A stretch of 33,470 bases of DNA from Coemansia sp. RSA 922 (Eukaryota; Kickxellomycota; Kickxellomycetes; Kickxellales; Kickxellaceae). Location of the stretch: positions 1-33,470 of the forward strand of contig JANBQS010000118.1 in assembly GCA_027577415.1 (NCBI GenBank), written 5' to 3'. Positions 15,475-24,938 of this stretch are shown piece after piece. Made by a program: the position numbers and the translations under genes. A model generated the notes under the pieces. The model was given only the letters and a program-made list of their open reading frames with translations, was not told where the DNA came from and searched no databases. Each line of letters starts with the position of its first letter. Within the stretch, counting starts at the first letter, position 1.

Positions 15475-17184
15475 ATGTCTGAATCCGGCGACGACAATTC
15501 ACTAGACAGTCTCACAGACGACGAGCGGAAGCAGCTACACGAGTTCTGCGAAGTGACAGGCACAGAGGACCTTGGGTCAGCAATTAGCGTGCTAAAGGCC
15601 AAGCAGTGGAATTTGCAGTCGGCGATTCATGCGTTCTATGAGCCAAACTCGCCCACACCAATTCCATTTGAGCCCACGCTTGCCAGCGAAGAATATCTGC
15701 ACCAAAGTGCTGGTACGAGTCAATTGGCCGAGAGCCAGCTGCGGCGCCGAGGCCCACGGGTCCTAACAGATATTGTCGACAGCGAAGACTCTGAGAGTCG
15801 GTTGAATGGAGAGCAGCAACGCAGCACAGCTAGACAGGTAGTAAAAGCGCCGGCGTTTAGCTGGATGCCGCTATTGACTTGGCCTTTTGTATTGCCTTGG
15901 CGAATCTCAATGGTCATCGTCCAGTCACTTTTGTCGCTGCTGGGTTTGCGACGTATTGCCGACGATGGTGTGCCCCGAGGCAGTGCCAGCGAGCAAGCGT
16001 CGACATTAGCACGACAGTCGGCTGGATCGAGAGGCCAAACTGCTGCGGACGACGCGCGAGACTTCCGACTTTTCTTTGAGGAGACGTTTGGCGCAAGACA
16101 CCCGCCGTTCTTTGCGGGTACGTATACACGGGCGCTTGAGGCAGCGCGCAGAGAGGTCAGGCACTTGGTGCTTGTCCTGTGGAGCGCTGAGCACGACGAC
16201 GCAGAGGCCATGGGTCAGGCGCTAACGCATCCTGATGTGGTTGCGTATCTGAGCCAGCCGCAGTTTATTGTCTGGGCGGGCAATGTTGCGCGCAGCGAGG
16301 CATTCCAAGTAGCATCTACGCTGGAGGCTGCGGCATTCCCCTTTATTGCCCTGGCGGCACTAAAGCCACAGAGCCGTCTGGGTGCCGCTACCGGGGAGCG
16401 GTTCCAGCTGCAGCTTGTTGCGCGCATAGATGGGCTTCCAAAGCTAAGTAATGCGCAGTCAGCTAGTGAGTCCGATCGCCTGGCTCGGTTTATATGCAGG
16501 CTTATCGGAGATTCGATTGCCCTGCACGAGGCGGAGCTCTGGGAAGCACGCCGGGACCAGGAAGAACTTGAGGCCGAGAGGCGCCTTCGCGAGCAGCAGA
16601 ACGCGGCCTACGACGCCTCGCTGGCCAGAGATCGCGAGCGCGAGGCCGAGGCTCGAGTACTGGAGGAGGCGCGCCGCATCGAGCGCCAAAAGGAAGAGGA
16701 CCGTCTGCGCGATGCTCAGCGCGCACGCGAGATGCGGGAGCAGTGGCAGTGGGCTACACTTGCTCGACTCCTGCTAGAGGAGGAGCAAGAGACGGCGGCT
16801 GGTGCCGATATGTGTAAGCTCAACTTGCGCTTGGAGAGCGGCCGCCGTGTTGTCCGGGCCTTCCCGGCTGGCGTTCAGATGCAGCGTCTGTTTGACTTTG
16901 TTGAGACGCGCGACGTGGCTAGCCAGTGGGAGTCTCGTGGAGAGACTCCATACGGCAGCGATCTACACCCGGTTTCGCCTCCCGAGGACTACACTCACGA
17001 GTACGACTTTGTTCTAGTGTCTCAGTTCCCGCGAGTCGTCTTTGCTGACCGCCAGGCGATCCTCAAGGATACCCTTGTGGCTAATGGCATGTGGCCAGCT
17101 GCCACGCTGATCGTTGAGCCGCTATTTGAGCCTGACGATGATGACGATAGCGTCAAAGATAGCGAGGCCAAGGGCGGAGAATAG
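15475..17184 (+). CDS. FAF2/Ubx2-like UBX-domain protein
   Basis: This 569-residue adaptor recruits the p97/Cdc48 ATPase to ubiquitinated membrane proteins at the ER and lipid droplets (ERAD). Domains run in FAF2 order. A UBA domain (14-56) includes the AISVLKAKQWNLQSAIHAFY segment. A hydrophobic hairpin (126-159, SWMPLLTWPFVLPWRISMVI) would insert in the membrane with both ends cytosolic. A UAS thioredoxin-like domain (about 196-345) is followed by a charged coiled coil (355-425) with the family signature EQQNAAYDASLARDR. A UBX domain (447-552) has the FPR binding loop (518-520) contacting p97. The acidic tail is short. ATG 15475 gives the expected start; an earlier ATG at 15424 would add a T-rich leader. 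There is no intron. It converges with RPB11, 76 bp between stops. Confidence 0.94.
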   Translation: MSESGDDNSLDSLTDDERKQLHEFCEVTGTEDLGSAISVLKAKQWNLQSAIHAFYEPNSPTPIPFEPTLASEEYLHQSAGTSQLAESQLRRRGPRVLTDIVDSEDSESRLNGEQQRSTARQVVKAPAFSWMPLLTWPFVLPWRISMVIVQSLLSLLGLRRIADDGVPRGSASEQASTLARQSAGSRGQTAADDARDFRLFFEETFGARHPPFFAGTYTRALEAARREVRHLVLVLWSAEHDDAEAMGQALTHPDVVAYLSQPQFIVWAGNVARSEAFQVASTLEAAAFPFIALAALKPQSRLGAATGERFQLQLVARIDGLPKLSNAQSASESDRLARFICRLIGDSIALHEAELWEARRDQEELEAERRLREQQNAAYDASLARDREREAEARVLEEARRIERQKEEDRLRDAQRAREMREQWQWATLARLLLEEEQETAAGADMCKLNLRLESGRRVVRAFPAGVQMQRLFDFVETRDVASQWESRGETPYGSDLHPVSPPEDYTHEYDFVLVSQFPRVVFADRQAILKDTLVANGMWPAATLIVEPLFEPDDDDDSVKDSEAKGGE

Positions 17185-17260
17185 ACAACTTTTACATAGT
17201 AAATGTTTTTTATTATTATTAAACACGCCGTAGCCAATGTCAGAGACAGTCAATGTACGC
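17185..17260. terminator. Convergent 3' ends of FAF2-like gene and RPB11
   Basis: Only 76 bp separate the two stop codons. The T/A-rich TTTTTTATTATTATTAAA near 17206 probably serves polyadenylation in both directions, so transcripts may overlap. Confidence 0.5.
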
Positions 17261-17752
17261 CTAAAAGTCAATATCAACATCGTCAGTCCGACCGCCCCGG
17301 CCACCCATGTCTCCGGATGAGCCAAAGTCATTGGCCTGTGCGTCCATGGAGCCAAATCCACCATACCCCGTGCCTGTGCGTGCGGTTCTCCTTGTGTCCT
17401 CGCCGGTTGGCGCATCCAAACGGTAGATTTCAGTGTCAAAGGCGCTGCGGATATTGCCGTACTCAATCATCAGCGACTGGATGGACTCTCGCATGACTTC
17501 AATGGGCGTGGTTTTGGCGGTAGTCTGTACTTTGAGCTCTACGTAGTATTCGAGCGGATGCGGTGACCGGTAGGCGGCGAACAGGACTAGCGGGTGTTTG
17601 AGTAGCTGGTAGCGTAGGATGTTGGCGATTGTGTGGTCTTCCCGTTGAATATTGAATTGAAGGCAGTTGGCCATCTTTGGGTCCTTGACAATGGCGATTT
17701 TCCTCACTCCCTCGGGGAGAGTGAACATTTCGTAGCGCTCGGGTGCATTCAT
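17261..17752 (-). CDS. RPB11: RNA polymerase II subunit RPB11
   Basis: RPB11 dimerises with RPB3 to form the alpha-like assembly platform of RNA polymerase II in the nucleus. The start MNAPERYEMF matches the human and yeast N terminus. The core contains NIQREDHTIANILRYQLLKH (34-53) and YRSPHPLEY (61-69), the conserved dimerisation strand-helix, and a C-terminal helix (82-108) that packs on RPB3. The protein is 163 residues against about 115-120 in most species: from about 113 it has an extra low-complexity tail rich in Gly, Arg, Asp and Ser (GTGYGGFGSM, GDMGGRGGRTDDVD). No splice junction explains the tail, which reads through to TAG. There is no intron. Confidence 0.95.
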   Translation of the reverse strand: MNAPERYEMFTLPEGVRKIAIVKDPKMANCLQFNIQREDHTIANILRYQLLKHPLVLFAAYRSPHPLEYYVELKVQTTAKTTPIEVMRESIQSLMIEYGNIRSAFDTEIYRLDAPTGEDTRRTARTGTGYGGFGSMDAQANDFGSSGDMGGRGGRTDDVDIDF

Positions 17753-18172
17753 TTTTATGTGCTGTACGGAATACTACTACAAGAACCCCTGGCAAATGGA
17801 GAATAGACAAAAATAATAAAATAATAAAGTAAAAGTGAGTGAAATGCGCGCTCTTGTGAAGCAAGAAATGCTTCCAACTTCCTGTCGCTCTGATCAGCTC
17901 GGCTCGATCACAAGCGAGCCCTTGGCAGAGAACCCAGGTCAAATGTTCCACGCTTCTGTCCAAATAAAACCTACGCTTTGAGCTTTTGTATTAAGTTTTC
18001 TTTTAACTCTTCTTTCTTTTGTATTTCACAGCGACTGTACTTTTTCTCCTGCTGCTTGGCGCACTCCCTTTTTAGACGCGCTTCTCTGCATTTCACTTAC
18101 CTATCCAATTTATCCTTATTTTTCTTTCTCTCTTGACTTTTCGCGCATACGGACCTACATAAATCCCTACGG
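17753..18172. promoter_or_regulatory. Divergent promoter, RPB11 / carrier
   Basis: The 420 bp between starts contain AT-rich AAAATAATAAAATAATAAAG near RPB11 and a T/C-rich leader (about 17995-18140) before the carrier ATG. An inverted GAGCTCG-like cluster at 17894-17916 (CTGATCAGCTCGGCTCGATCA) is notable but unassigned. Confidence 0.4.
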
Positions 18173-20140
18173 ATGACTGCTGCAGTTGAGGCAAGCGTGC
18201 TGGGCTTTGCCTACACGGCGATAAAGGCACTGTTGGAGGTTTTTCTCATTAGCTTTTGCGGCTATATATTTGCGCGCAACGGGACGCTCAACAAGTCTAC
18301 GTTAAAGGTAAGAAGCTCGGGGCAACTTGTGCTTGATACGATCTGTGTCAATGTATCTGTCAGACACTTGGCACCTGGTGCGCCTACTTATCCGCAGTAT
18401 ACCGCCATTGCCTACTGCTTTGCGGCTTGGCACGCAGTGATGAAGACGGGTGCTCTGCTCCCCCCGCACTCTCTACTCTCCGCACCTTCCCTGTGTTGTA
18501 CAAGACGGGTGATCAAATGGCGCGGGGACATGTCGCACGAGCGCTATAGCTTGGCTAACACCACTACACCTATCCTGGAAGCCCAAAAAAGGGGGAAAAC
18601 TATACCTTCTGGAATGAAAAAAGAGCATAGCCACTAAATCATGCACGTGTTGTTGTTTTTGCTGGAATGAACTGTGTAGAGCCTGTCTGTGATTAGCGTC
18701 AATCTATTGACGCCCGCGCTATTGTTCTCCAAAATGACCGAGACACTCGACCCCGCGCTACTCAAGGAGCTATGGAACGAGCCGGTGTTCTATTTCATAT
18801 ACGGAGGATTTTCCTTGCTTTGGAGCCGCATGGGCAGTCGTGTACTGAAGATAAGCGGCGACTATGCCCGACTGTGCGACGTTGCGACGTTCTTTTCTAA
18901 CACAAACACTTTGCCCGTGTCGCTGATCAAGAGCATTGCTTTGAGCTCGGGCTCGCAGTTCTTGCTCAAGGATGCCAACGATACGCCGCTCAAAGTGGCT
19001 GCTCGTGGTGTCTCCTATGCGATGATTTTCGCTACGCTTAACAATATTTTGCGCTGGAGCTTTGGCGTCGCACTGATGGGCGGTATGGAGCCTCCCAGCA
19101 AGTCTGCCTTCAACTCTGTGAATGCCACCCCGCGCATCCCGATGCCTGGAACCAGCCCCAGTGATATTGCCGGGCATATTAATGTGATCAACGATGCTGA
19201 AGATAGCGACGACGATGTCAATAGCAACAATAGCGAGCTTGAACCGCTGTTCTTGGGTTCTCCTGCTCAGCGTCTGCAGTCAGATCGCTCACAGCTCGCT
19301 CAATTTCGCGATCGTATTGTGCTGGCCTCGCAGGCCGTCTGGGAATCAACACAGAGATGTATTACGCCGCCCGTCTATGCGATTGTTGCCGCATTTGCCG
19401 TGATTATGATTGAGCCGCTGCACGCGTCCTTTATGGACCCCAACACGCTGCTGTATACGCTATGGTCGGCAATCGACATGTGCGGCGATGCCTGCGTGCC
19501 GCTTATCCTGATCTCGCTAGGCGGGCAGCTGGGCATGATGGCGCGCGAGGCGACGCTTGGCGATAGAAAGCCCAATGATCTTGAGCGCCAGTGTGATTTC
19601 CTTCGCTCGGATAGCCAGTCGCTGGCAGGAGCGGATACTCCGGGAGCTACCCGCACGCCCTCGACGACTTTGCTGGCCAGCACAATGCGCCCCTCCACTC
19701 CCGGCAATCCTTCGGGACCGCCAATCCCCTCGATCGTACTTCGGTCAGCTACGGAACAAAACCCATCGCACTTGCCAATCGGTAGCTTTGGCGGTGATCA
19801 GACTATCTCGCAGGAGGAGCAGCGTCGCGGAATAATCTTGGTTTTGGTTGGTCGCTTTGTGTTTGTGCCTACGCTGGCTATTATCCTGATCTCTACCCTG
19901 CGTATATTCTTCCCGCACTTATTGCCTATCATGGCTGATGACCCGGTGTATATCCTGACGCTTTTGATTTTGTCTAGTACGCCGCCAGCTATCAACCTTA
20001 TTACTGTGTCGCAGGCTACGGGCAAGTTTGAAACTGAGGCGGCGCAGATCCTGTTTTATGGATATGTCCTTGGTATCTTTGTAATGGCTGTCGAGGTCTC
20101 GGGCTTCCTATGGCTCACAAATGTTTTTGCAAACATCTAG
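18173..20140 (+). CDS. Auxin-efflux-carrier (PIN-like) family transporter, spliced
   Basis: This is a fungal member of the Mem_trans (auxin efflux carrier) family, related to yeast Ecm3-type proteins of the ER or plasma membrane; the substrate is unknown. Exon 1 is 18173-18307 and exon 2 is 18680-20140, giving 531 residues. The intron starts GTAAGA and ends TGTAG in phase 0, joining STLK to SLSVISVNLLTPALLF, which restores the family's second membrane segment. Hydrophobic segments group at the N terminus (about five) and C terminus (about five), with a long acidic serine-rich cytosolic loop between (near 165-230) and another loop around 335-420. FSNTNTLPVSLIKSI (family NxxxLP-like) and ILSSTPPAINLITVSQ are conserved. 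The 372-nt intron is long for this window and its first 110 codons stay open in frame. Confidence 0.88.
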
Positions 20141-20265
20141 TGTATAAACTATTTTCTTATATATAAATTTATTGAAATGAAGGAAAAACTACGTCCAAAA
20201 AAACCTTTTTATGAGAAAAAGGGAGCTAGTCAGCTACAACCAACAAAGCTATCAATTGACTTGCC
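20141..20265. terminator. 3' flank of carrier gene and orphan ORF
   Basis: AT-rich sequence (ATATATAAATTTATTGAAATG) follows the carrier stop and probably contains its polyadenylation site; convergent with the orphan ORF. Confidence 0.35.
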
Positions 20266-20626
20266 TCAAGCACCATAGTGATTATTGGTAGAGGAGTAGC
20301 TGTAAATTAATGGGGGCACACCATATCCGTCGTTATAAGCTTTTGCCTTGTTCACAACCTCCTGGTAAAATTTTTTATGTCCAATCCCTTCAGCGTAATC
20401 CAAGAGTGCTTCATGACCATTTTGAAGTGTTAAATACAAGCTAATATCATTATTACCTGTATCACCAAGGTTATATACAGACTTACCAATGGGTGTAAAC
20501 TTTGTATCTTCAATAACTGATAAGACACTGTTATATATCTCACCTACTTCTTTTAATTTCCCACTAAAGATATTACTAACATTTTCGATTTGTATATAAT
20601 TACCACGAACAATATAGATTAACCAT
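20266..20626 (-). CDS. Orphan AT-rich ORF, possibly spliced
   Basis: I do not recognise this protein. A long minus-strand frame (to about 20690) has no ATG, but a two-exon model gives a proper start. Exon 1 is 20604-20626 (MVNLYCS). A 40-nt intron 20564-20603 starts GTAATT and ends CTTTAG. Exon 2 is 20266-20563, for 106 residues. The encoded protein contains KLKEVGEIYNSVLSVIED, KSVYNLGDTGNNDISLYLTL and HEALLDYAEGIGHKKF, a helical, soluble-looking composition ending in a Ser/Tyr/Asn-rich tail. Codons are almost all A/T-ending, unlike the core genes, hinting at recent acquisition or weak selection. The stop would be TGA, unusual here. Alternatives are a 5'-truncated pseudogene or a different upstream exon. 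Confidence 0.4.
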
Positions 20627-21072
20627 CTAGTAAGTACTATTAGTGGCAGCAGCAGTTGATCAAATATATAGTGGTGAAGAAATTATGTGTGTTTGTTGGC
20701 TTGGAAGTGAAAGAGGGGAGAAACAGCAGCTTGATTTATAGCAGAAAAAGAGCAGCTTCCCCTTTTTGCTGTGAGGGTGGACAGGGCAATTTATTTTGAG
20801 CAGGGAGTGAAACACACGTCATAGTTTTTGTCTTTATTGGTTATTTGAAATAAAAGACCAAGTGCTCTTTCGCTGTTTTCTTTACTGGAAAGAAACCAAT
20901 GAGTAGGGAGAAAAACATACGTCATACCAGCATGCATTTTTATGCCCCAAAGAAGCAGAAGAAAGCCATGACGTAAATCGGGATGTTTTATTTCCGGAAT
21001 GACAATGTGTTGTTTGGGTGCATCTTCCGAAAGAGCACATTAGCCAAGCTTTTATGTCTAAAACTTATAATA
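20627..21072. other. Intergenic, AT-rich
   Basis: Possible promoter of the orphan ORF (TATATATTTGA near 20663 on the minus strand). Otherwise A/T-rich with no gene seen. Two similar passages, AGGGAGTGAAACACACGTCATA (20803-20824) and GGGAGAAAAACATACGTCATA (about 20908-20928), form an imperfect direct repeat. Confidence 0.35.
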
Positions 21073-21244
21073 AATATTGTCACGCAGAATTAGTCAAGAT
21101 CACTGGATCGGCGAATTGGGCAAGGGTCTGCGGCTTAGCCGCAGTAGAACGTTGTTATTTAAAAAGAGTTTATTGTTGTTTACAAAATAGAACTCTTTAT
21201 CTTCTCTTTATATTTATCGGAATACATTTTAGTATCACAAATAT
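21073..21244 (+). mobile_element. Solo LTR copy 2 with 5-bp TSD (AATAT)
   Basis: The LTR body is 21078-21239 (162 bp), starting TGTCACGCAG and ending AGTATCACA as in the copy at 1887-2039. It shares GGCTTAGCCGCAGTAGAA, GTTGTTATTTAAA and AATAGAACTCTTTATCTT with that copy. The perfect direct repeat AATAT flanks it (21073-21077 and 21240-21244). The two copies have different target-site duplications, so they are separate insertions and not a segmental duplication. No internal retrotransposon domain is present. Confidence 0.88.
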
Positions 21245-21602
21245 ATTCTTGACGTAGAAGAAGTTAAGGTAAACAAGCGTTATGACTAAGCAATGGTCCG
21301 CCACAATAGGCTGCCCCACAAAGCATGTAGACCAGGCCGTGTTCATGCTGGAATTTCACCACAAATTCCCACACAAATAATTCCCAAAAGGCTCCAATTT
21401 ATTTCTCTTACTTGATTTTATGCAAAATGCAGTAAATCAGTTTACTCTCGATTGTCGCCAGCTCAATGGTTCTATAGCCAGGCTTGTTTGAAACACTAGT
21501 AGCAAGCATATTCTTTTTTTTTTTTTTTTTTAAAAACTGAAACCCTGCCCTGATGGTTTTGTCAACGATGTTCTGGCATCTTTTCACAGCCTTTGACAAA
21601 AC
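21240..21602. other. Intergenic between solo LTR and transposase relic
   Basis: Contains a T20 tract near 21512-21531. No gene seen. Confidence 0.35.
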
Positions 21603-22190
21603 TTGCCTTTCTCTCTAAAGCTTTTAGTTTATTTGACATTAAATGCAAACTTGATATCTATATTCTACATATTCATTATGTCCATACTCACTGGAGTATC
21701 CGGGGTCTGCACACTTCGTGACCCTAACAATGAGATGAGCCGAGAGCAATTGCCACCCATCTTTCCTCATCAGCTGGCAAAAATGTCTGGCCTTAAGTTT
21801 GCAACAAAGTACAAGCCCTTTCTCAAGCGATTTGCTGACATATGAGGGAAGGGCATGGCTGGACAGGTGGAGCTTGAACATGCCGAGATGGTAGCCACAT
21901 TTAAGGTAAGGGGGCTAGTTCAGACTGTCATTAGTTTGCAAACAGACGAGATGCCATTCGACAAAGTATGGGAGCAGCTGGGGCACAAGTACCCTTTGCT
22001 CTGAGATTTTGTAGGTGGCATTGCCACAATATTTGCTAACTCTGGGACTGTCGAGTCTGGCTTTTCAAAAATTAATAGGATAGTGAACCCACATCGCAGA
22101 TCCTTTACTGATCTGTCACTGGAAGGATCGCTCCAAGCCAAGTACTATGAGAAAATGTTTGAGCTCAGGGGGAATAGTACTCTGATATAG
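21603..22190 (+). pseudogene. Decayed hAT-like transposase C-terminal part
   Basis: One reading frame, interrupted only by TGA at 21843-21845 and TGA at 22002-22004, ends at TAG 22188. Its last section reads TIFANSGTVESGFSKINRIV followed by NPHRRSFTDLSLEGSL. This resembles the hAT-superfamily dimerisation region (a Ser-x-x-(S/V)E-R-x-FS motif, then a basic stretch and a Leu-rich helix). The preceding part (LPPIFPHQLAKMSGLKFATK and VWEQLGHKYPLL) would belong to the same protein. The N-terminal zinc finger and most of the catalytic core are missing, so this is a truncated relic. Terminal inverted repeats were not identified. Confidence 0.5.
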
Positions 22191-24003
22191 TCAAAAGTGT
22201 ATTAATAAACATTGCTAAAAATAATTGAATGTGATAAGAGTGAAAACACAGGCGTTGAAGTTAAGGTGTGCACGTTGTCAGGCTTAGAAAGAAGAGAGAG
22301 GGAGTGGTCATTGTTGAAGTCGGCATGTGCAGGATATATAAAAATAGAATAATAATAATAATAATAATAGAAGTAAACAGTGAGAAAGTACTAGGCACAA
22401 TGAGGCAAGAGATGTGCTGAGCAGTCTGCAAAAAATGGTCCAATTTGAGAAATAGGGGGAGGTAAAATCTCCATTTCCATTGCAAAAAAAAGTAGAACCT
22501 AGCTGCATAAAAGTGAAATCCATCATCCATGACAAAATTTGGTTGCAGGGTTTTCCCTATGTCCACCACAAAGGTGGATATTGCCAAAACTCCACACCAA
22601 ACGTGGCCTGCTATATGCTCTAGCTTGCCGCACTCACTAAGTATCACTGATTGGCTCAGAGTGGTATGTGGATACAGCTCCAGTGATCTCAACATGGGGA
22701 GGGATTTACACCCCTCACAAAGGACATACTCCAGGAGCCTGAGCCGTCTCTTCTTTGGAGTTATCTTATCTTCTTTATTAGCTATTTACTTCTATTTATT
22801 TGTTGTTTACTAACGAATATAAGTTCAGAACAGTGAATTGCTAGGTGTGGGTTTTCTTGCTATGGAGACATTGTTCCACAATCATCACATAATCCTCCAC
22901 CATCCTAGTTATTAGCAGACTCTCTACTAATGACAACTATAACTGAGCCATGAGCTGATCCAGATCAAGCAGCTCGCATATTTGAGTATGGCCTACAAAG
23001 AGTGCCCTTTTAGTGACATTAGAAAAACCTTTCTCTTATCTTGAATTGTTTTTTTAAAGATATTTATTTAAATACTTGAAAGTTTAAGTCATACTCTCAC
23101 ATAGTATGCCACCACACCAATACCAACATAGGTAAACAGAGTATTCAAAAGACTATTGTCAACTATAAGTTAAGACTGTAGATTGGGAGTATGCGAGTTG
23201 CTAACTGCTAACGCCTAAGTTCACCAGTCCTTACGTCTTTTGTATTTTAGTAAATAAAAAGTAATAAAGATAAAAGGTGATTGCCTAACTCATCTGCAGC
23301 TGCTGGTGCGGGGGCCCTTATATAGGGGTAAACGGTCCATGGGGCAGTAACGGCACTACTGCTTGTGATCAAGGCGCCGTTGATCATAGCCGTAGAAATT
23401 AGGCAGCAATAAATAATGTCGGATGTTGTCGCTGAACGCCGAAATCCTACAAAGACCATATCATTGAGATTTCATTGTATTTCATTGTATTCTTATGCCA
23501 TTCCAAATAATGCAATTCCAAGAAGGAAATTTGGACAGTAAAAATTAAAGATCAGCTTCTATTTTATCACAATCAGTTACCATACCCCACCCACCATCTG
23601 CACATGACCCCTCTGCTTGAATAACTCCCCACACCCTATTTGTACAACTACAATCACTATTTCCATTACTCTGTATTTGGAGATCACCTCCCTCTTCACT
23701 ACACCATTTTTTCAATCTCCAACATTCACCCTTATCAACATTCCTGATACCACAAAATTCACAATTATTGCCAAACCAATTACAACACTTGGTAGCAGAG
23801 TATCAAGGGCAGGCATCCTGAATACCATCAATAGGCGTGGTTCCTAGAGCACATTTAAACCAGTGAAGCCCTTCAACTTCAATAGCAATGAAAACCCCAA
23901 CAAAATAAACAAAATTGAACAGCTGCATTTGCTAAAAAAGAATTTGTAAAAGAGATTCCTTATAGTAGTGGTATTTAAGACTGGATGGAGTAAAGACAAG
24001 AGA
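22191..24003. other. Gene-poor region with simple repeats
   Basis: I see no supported gene. It contains an (AAT)n microsatellite at about 22348-22369, a perfect inverted repeat TGATCAA-7-TTGATCA at 23366-23386, and the tandem ATTTCATTGT repeat near 23470-23490. Short ORFs here lack homology and start context. Much of this is probably old mobile-element debris. Confidence 0.35.
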
Positions 24004-24240
24004 GACAATCAAACATCAGCCCTTATATTGTATTTATTTTCTTCTACTACAGTCAAAGCTTCAAGCTGCCAGTAATAACTGAACATATTCACGAGAGACA
24101 GCCAAATGACAGCCCCTATATTACATTTTTTGATTCTACAATCGGAGCTTTAAGCCACCATTAATAACTGATCATATTCGTGAGTGACAGCCAAGTGACA
24201 GCCCTTTTATTGCATATATATTTATGCTACTGCTATTGTT
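24004..24240. repeat. Tandem repeat, about 90-bp unit, about 2.6 copies
   Basis: Units begin at 24004 (GACAATCAAACATCAGCCC), 24097 (GACAGCCAAATGACAGCCC) and 24186 (GACAGCCAAGTGACAGCCC). Shared features are TATTGCAT-type AT runs, an AAGCTT-type segment, CCA-TTAATAACTGA and CATATTC-CGAG. Unit lengths are 93 and 89 bp and the third is partial. The copies have diverged. No coding capacity is seen. Confidence 0.8.
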
Positions 24241-24938
24241 GCAATAGCTTGATCCTTGCCATGCATCCTTGCTCCCCACCCATGCTCTATCTACCCCTGG
24301 GGGAGGTTCCTCAACCCTGCTCTATGTAAGATGGTGATCAGTACTTAATGCACATTCTAGACCATGGCTACAACATGAAGCAGTTTGTGTTCACTGTCTT
24401 TTCAATTGCATTCCATATTGATTGTACATTCCCAATTGCTCATGTGTCATCAATAGCTTCTGCCCCTTGTTTCTGAGTGTTTCATGGCTGGTCACTTTGA
24501 TGTCAGCCAAGCTCAGTGTTGTTCAGCATTTCTTACTTGTAGTCGGTTTGGACGTTATACCCGCAAGTCTAAAAGATCAAATGTCATATGTCATTTTTTT
24601 CACCGCGAGATAGAGACGCATGCAAAAAATTTGCATGGGAGGCGAGCCATGTGCTGCTACGACCCGCTAATGGAGTAAGCAACAATGTCTGACATTCCTG
24701 AAATGAGTACAGAGGATATGCCAACATTGAACCCTTAACTAGACCAATGTTCGACAACCAGGCAACTGTAGTGATAGCATATATGGTAAAAAAAAAACCA
24801 AGATATTATTATACTTATTGTCCTAGAGTTATCCAGAACGCTTAGTTGGGTTCAGCATCACAAGCTTATTAATTAAACGAGTTTTTTTTTATCAATAGAT
24901 TTGTATTTCGGGTTACCAATAAATGTAAAAACAATATA
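24241..24938. other. Intergenic, no supported gene
   Basis: Two overlapping 60-codon frames (about 24422-24678) have no recognisable domain. AT-rich sequence before 24939 is the 3' flank of the UNC93-like gene. Confidence 0.4.

Noticed and set aside
18434..18460. C-box-like GTGATGA in the carrier intron suggesting an intronic C/D snoRNA
   Set aside because: No CTGA D box at suitable distance and no flanking terminal stem.
14226..22190. TGA might be read as a sense codon, since broken loci are interrupted mainly by TGA and intact genes avoid TGA stops
   Set aside because: Conserved core genes encode all their tryptophans as TGG and contain no in-frame TGA, so reassignment is unsupported; stop-usage bias plus decay explains the pattern.
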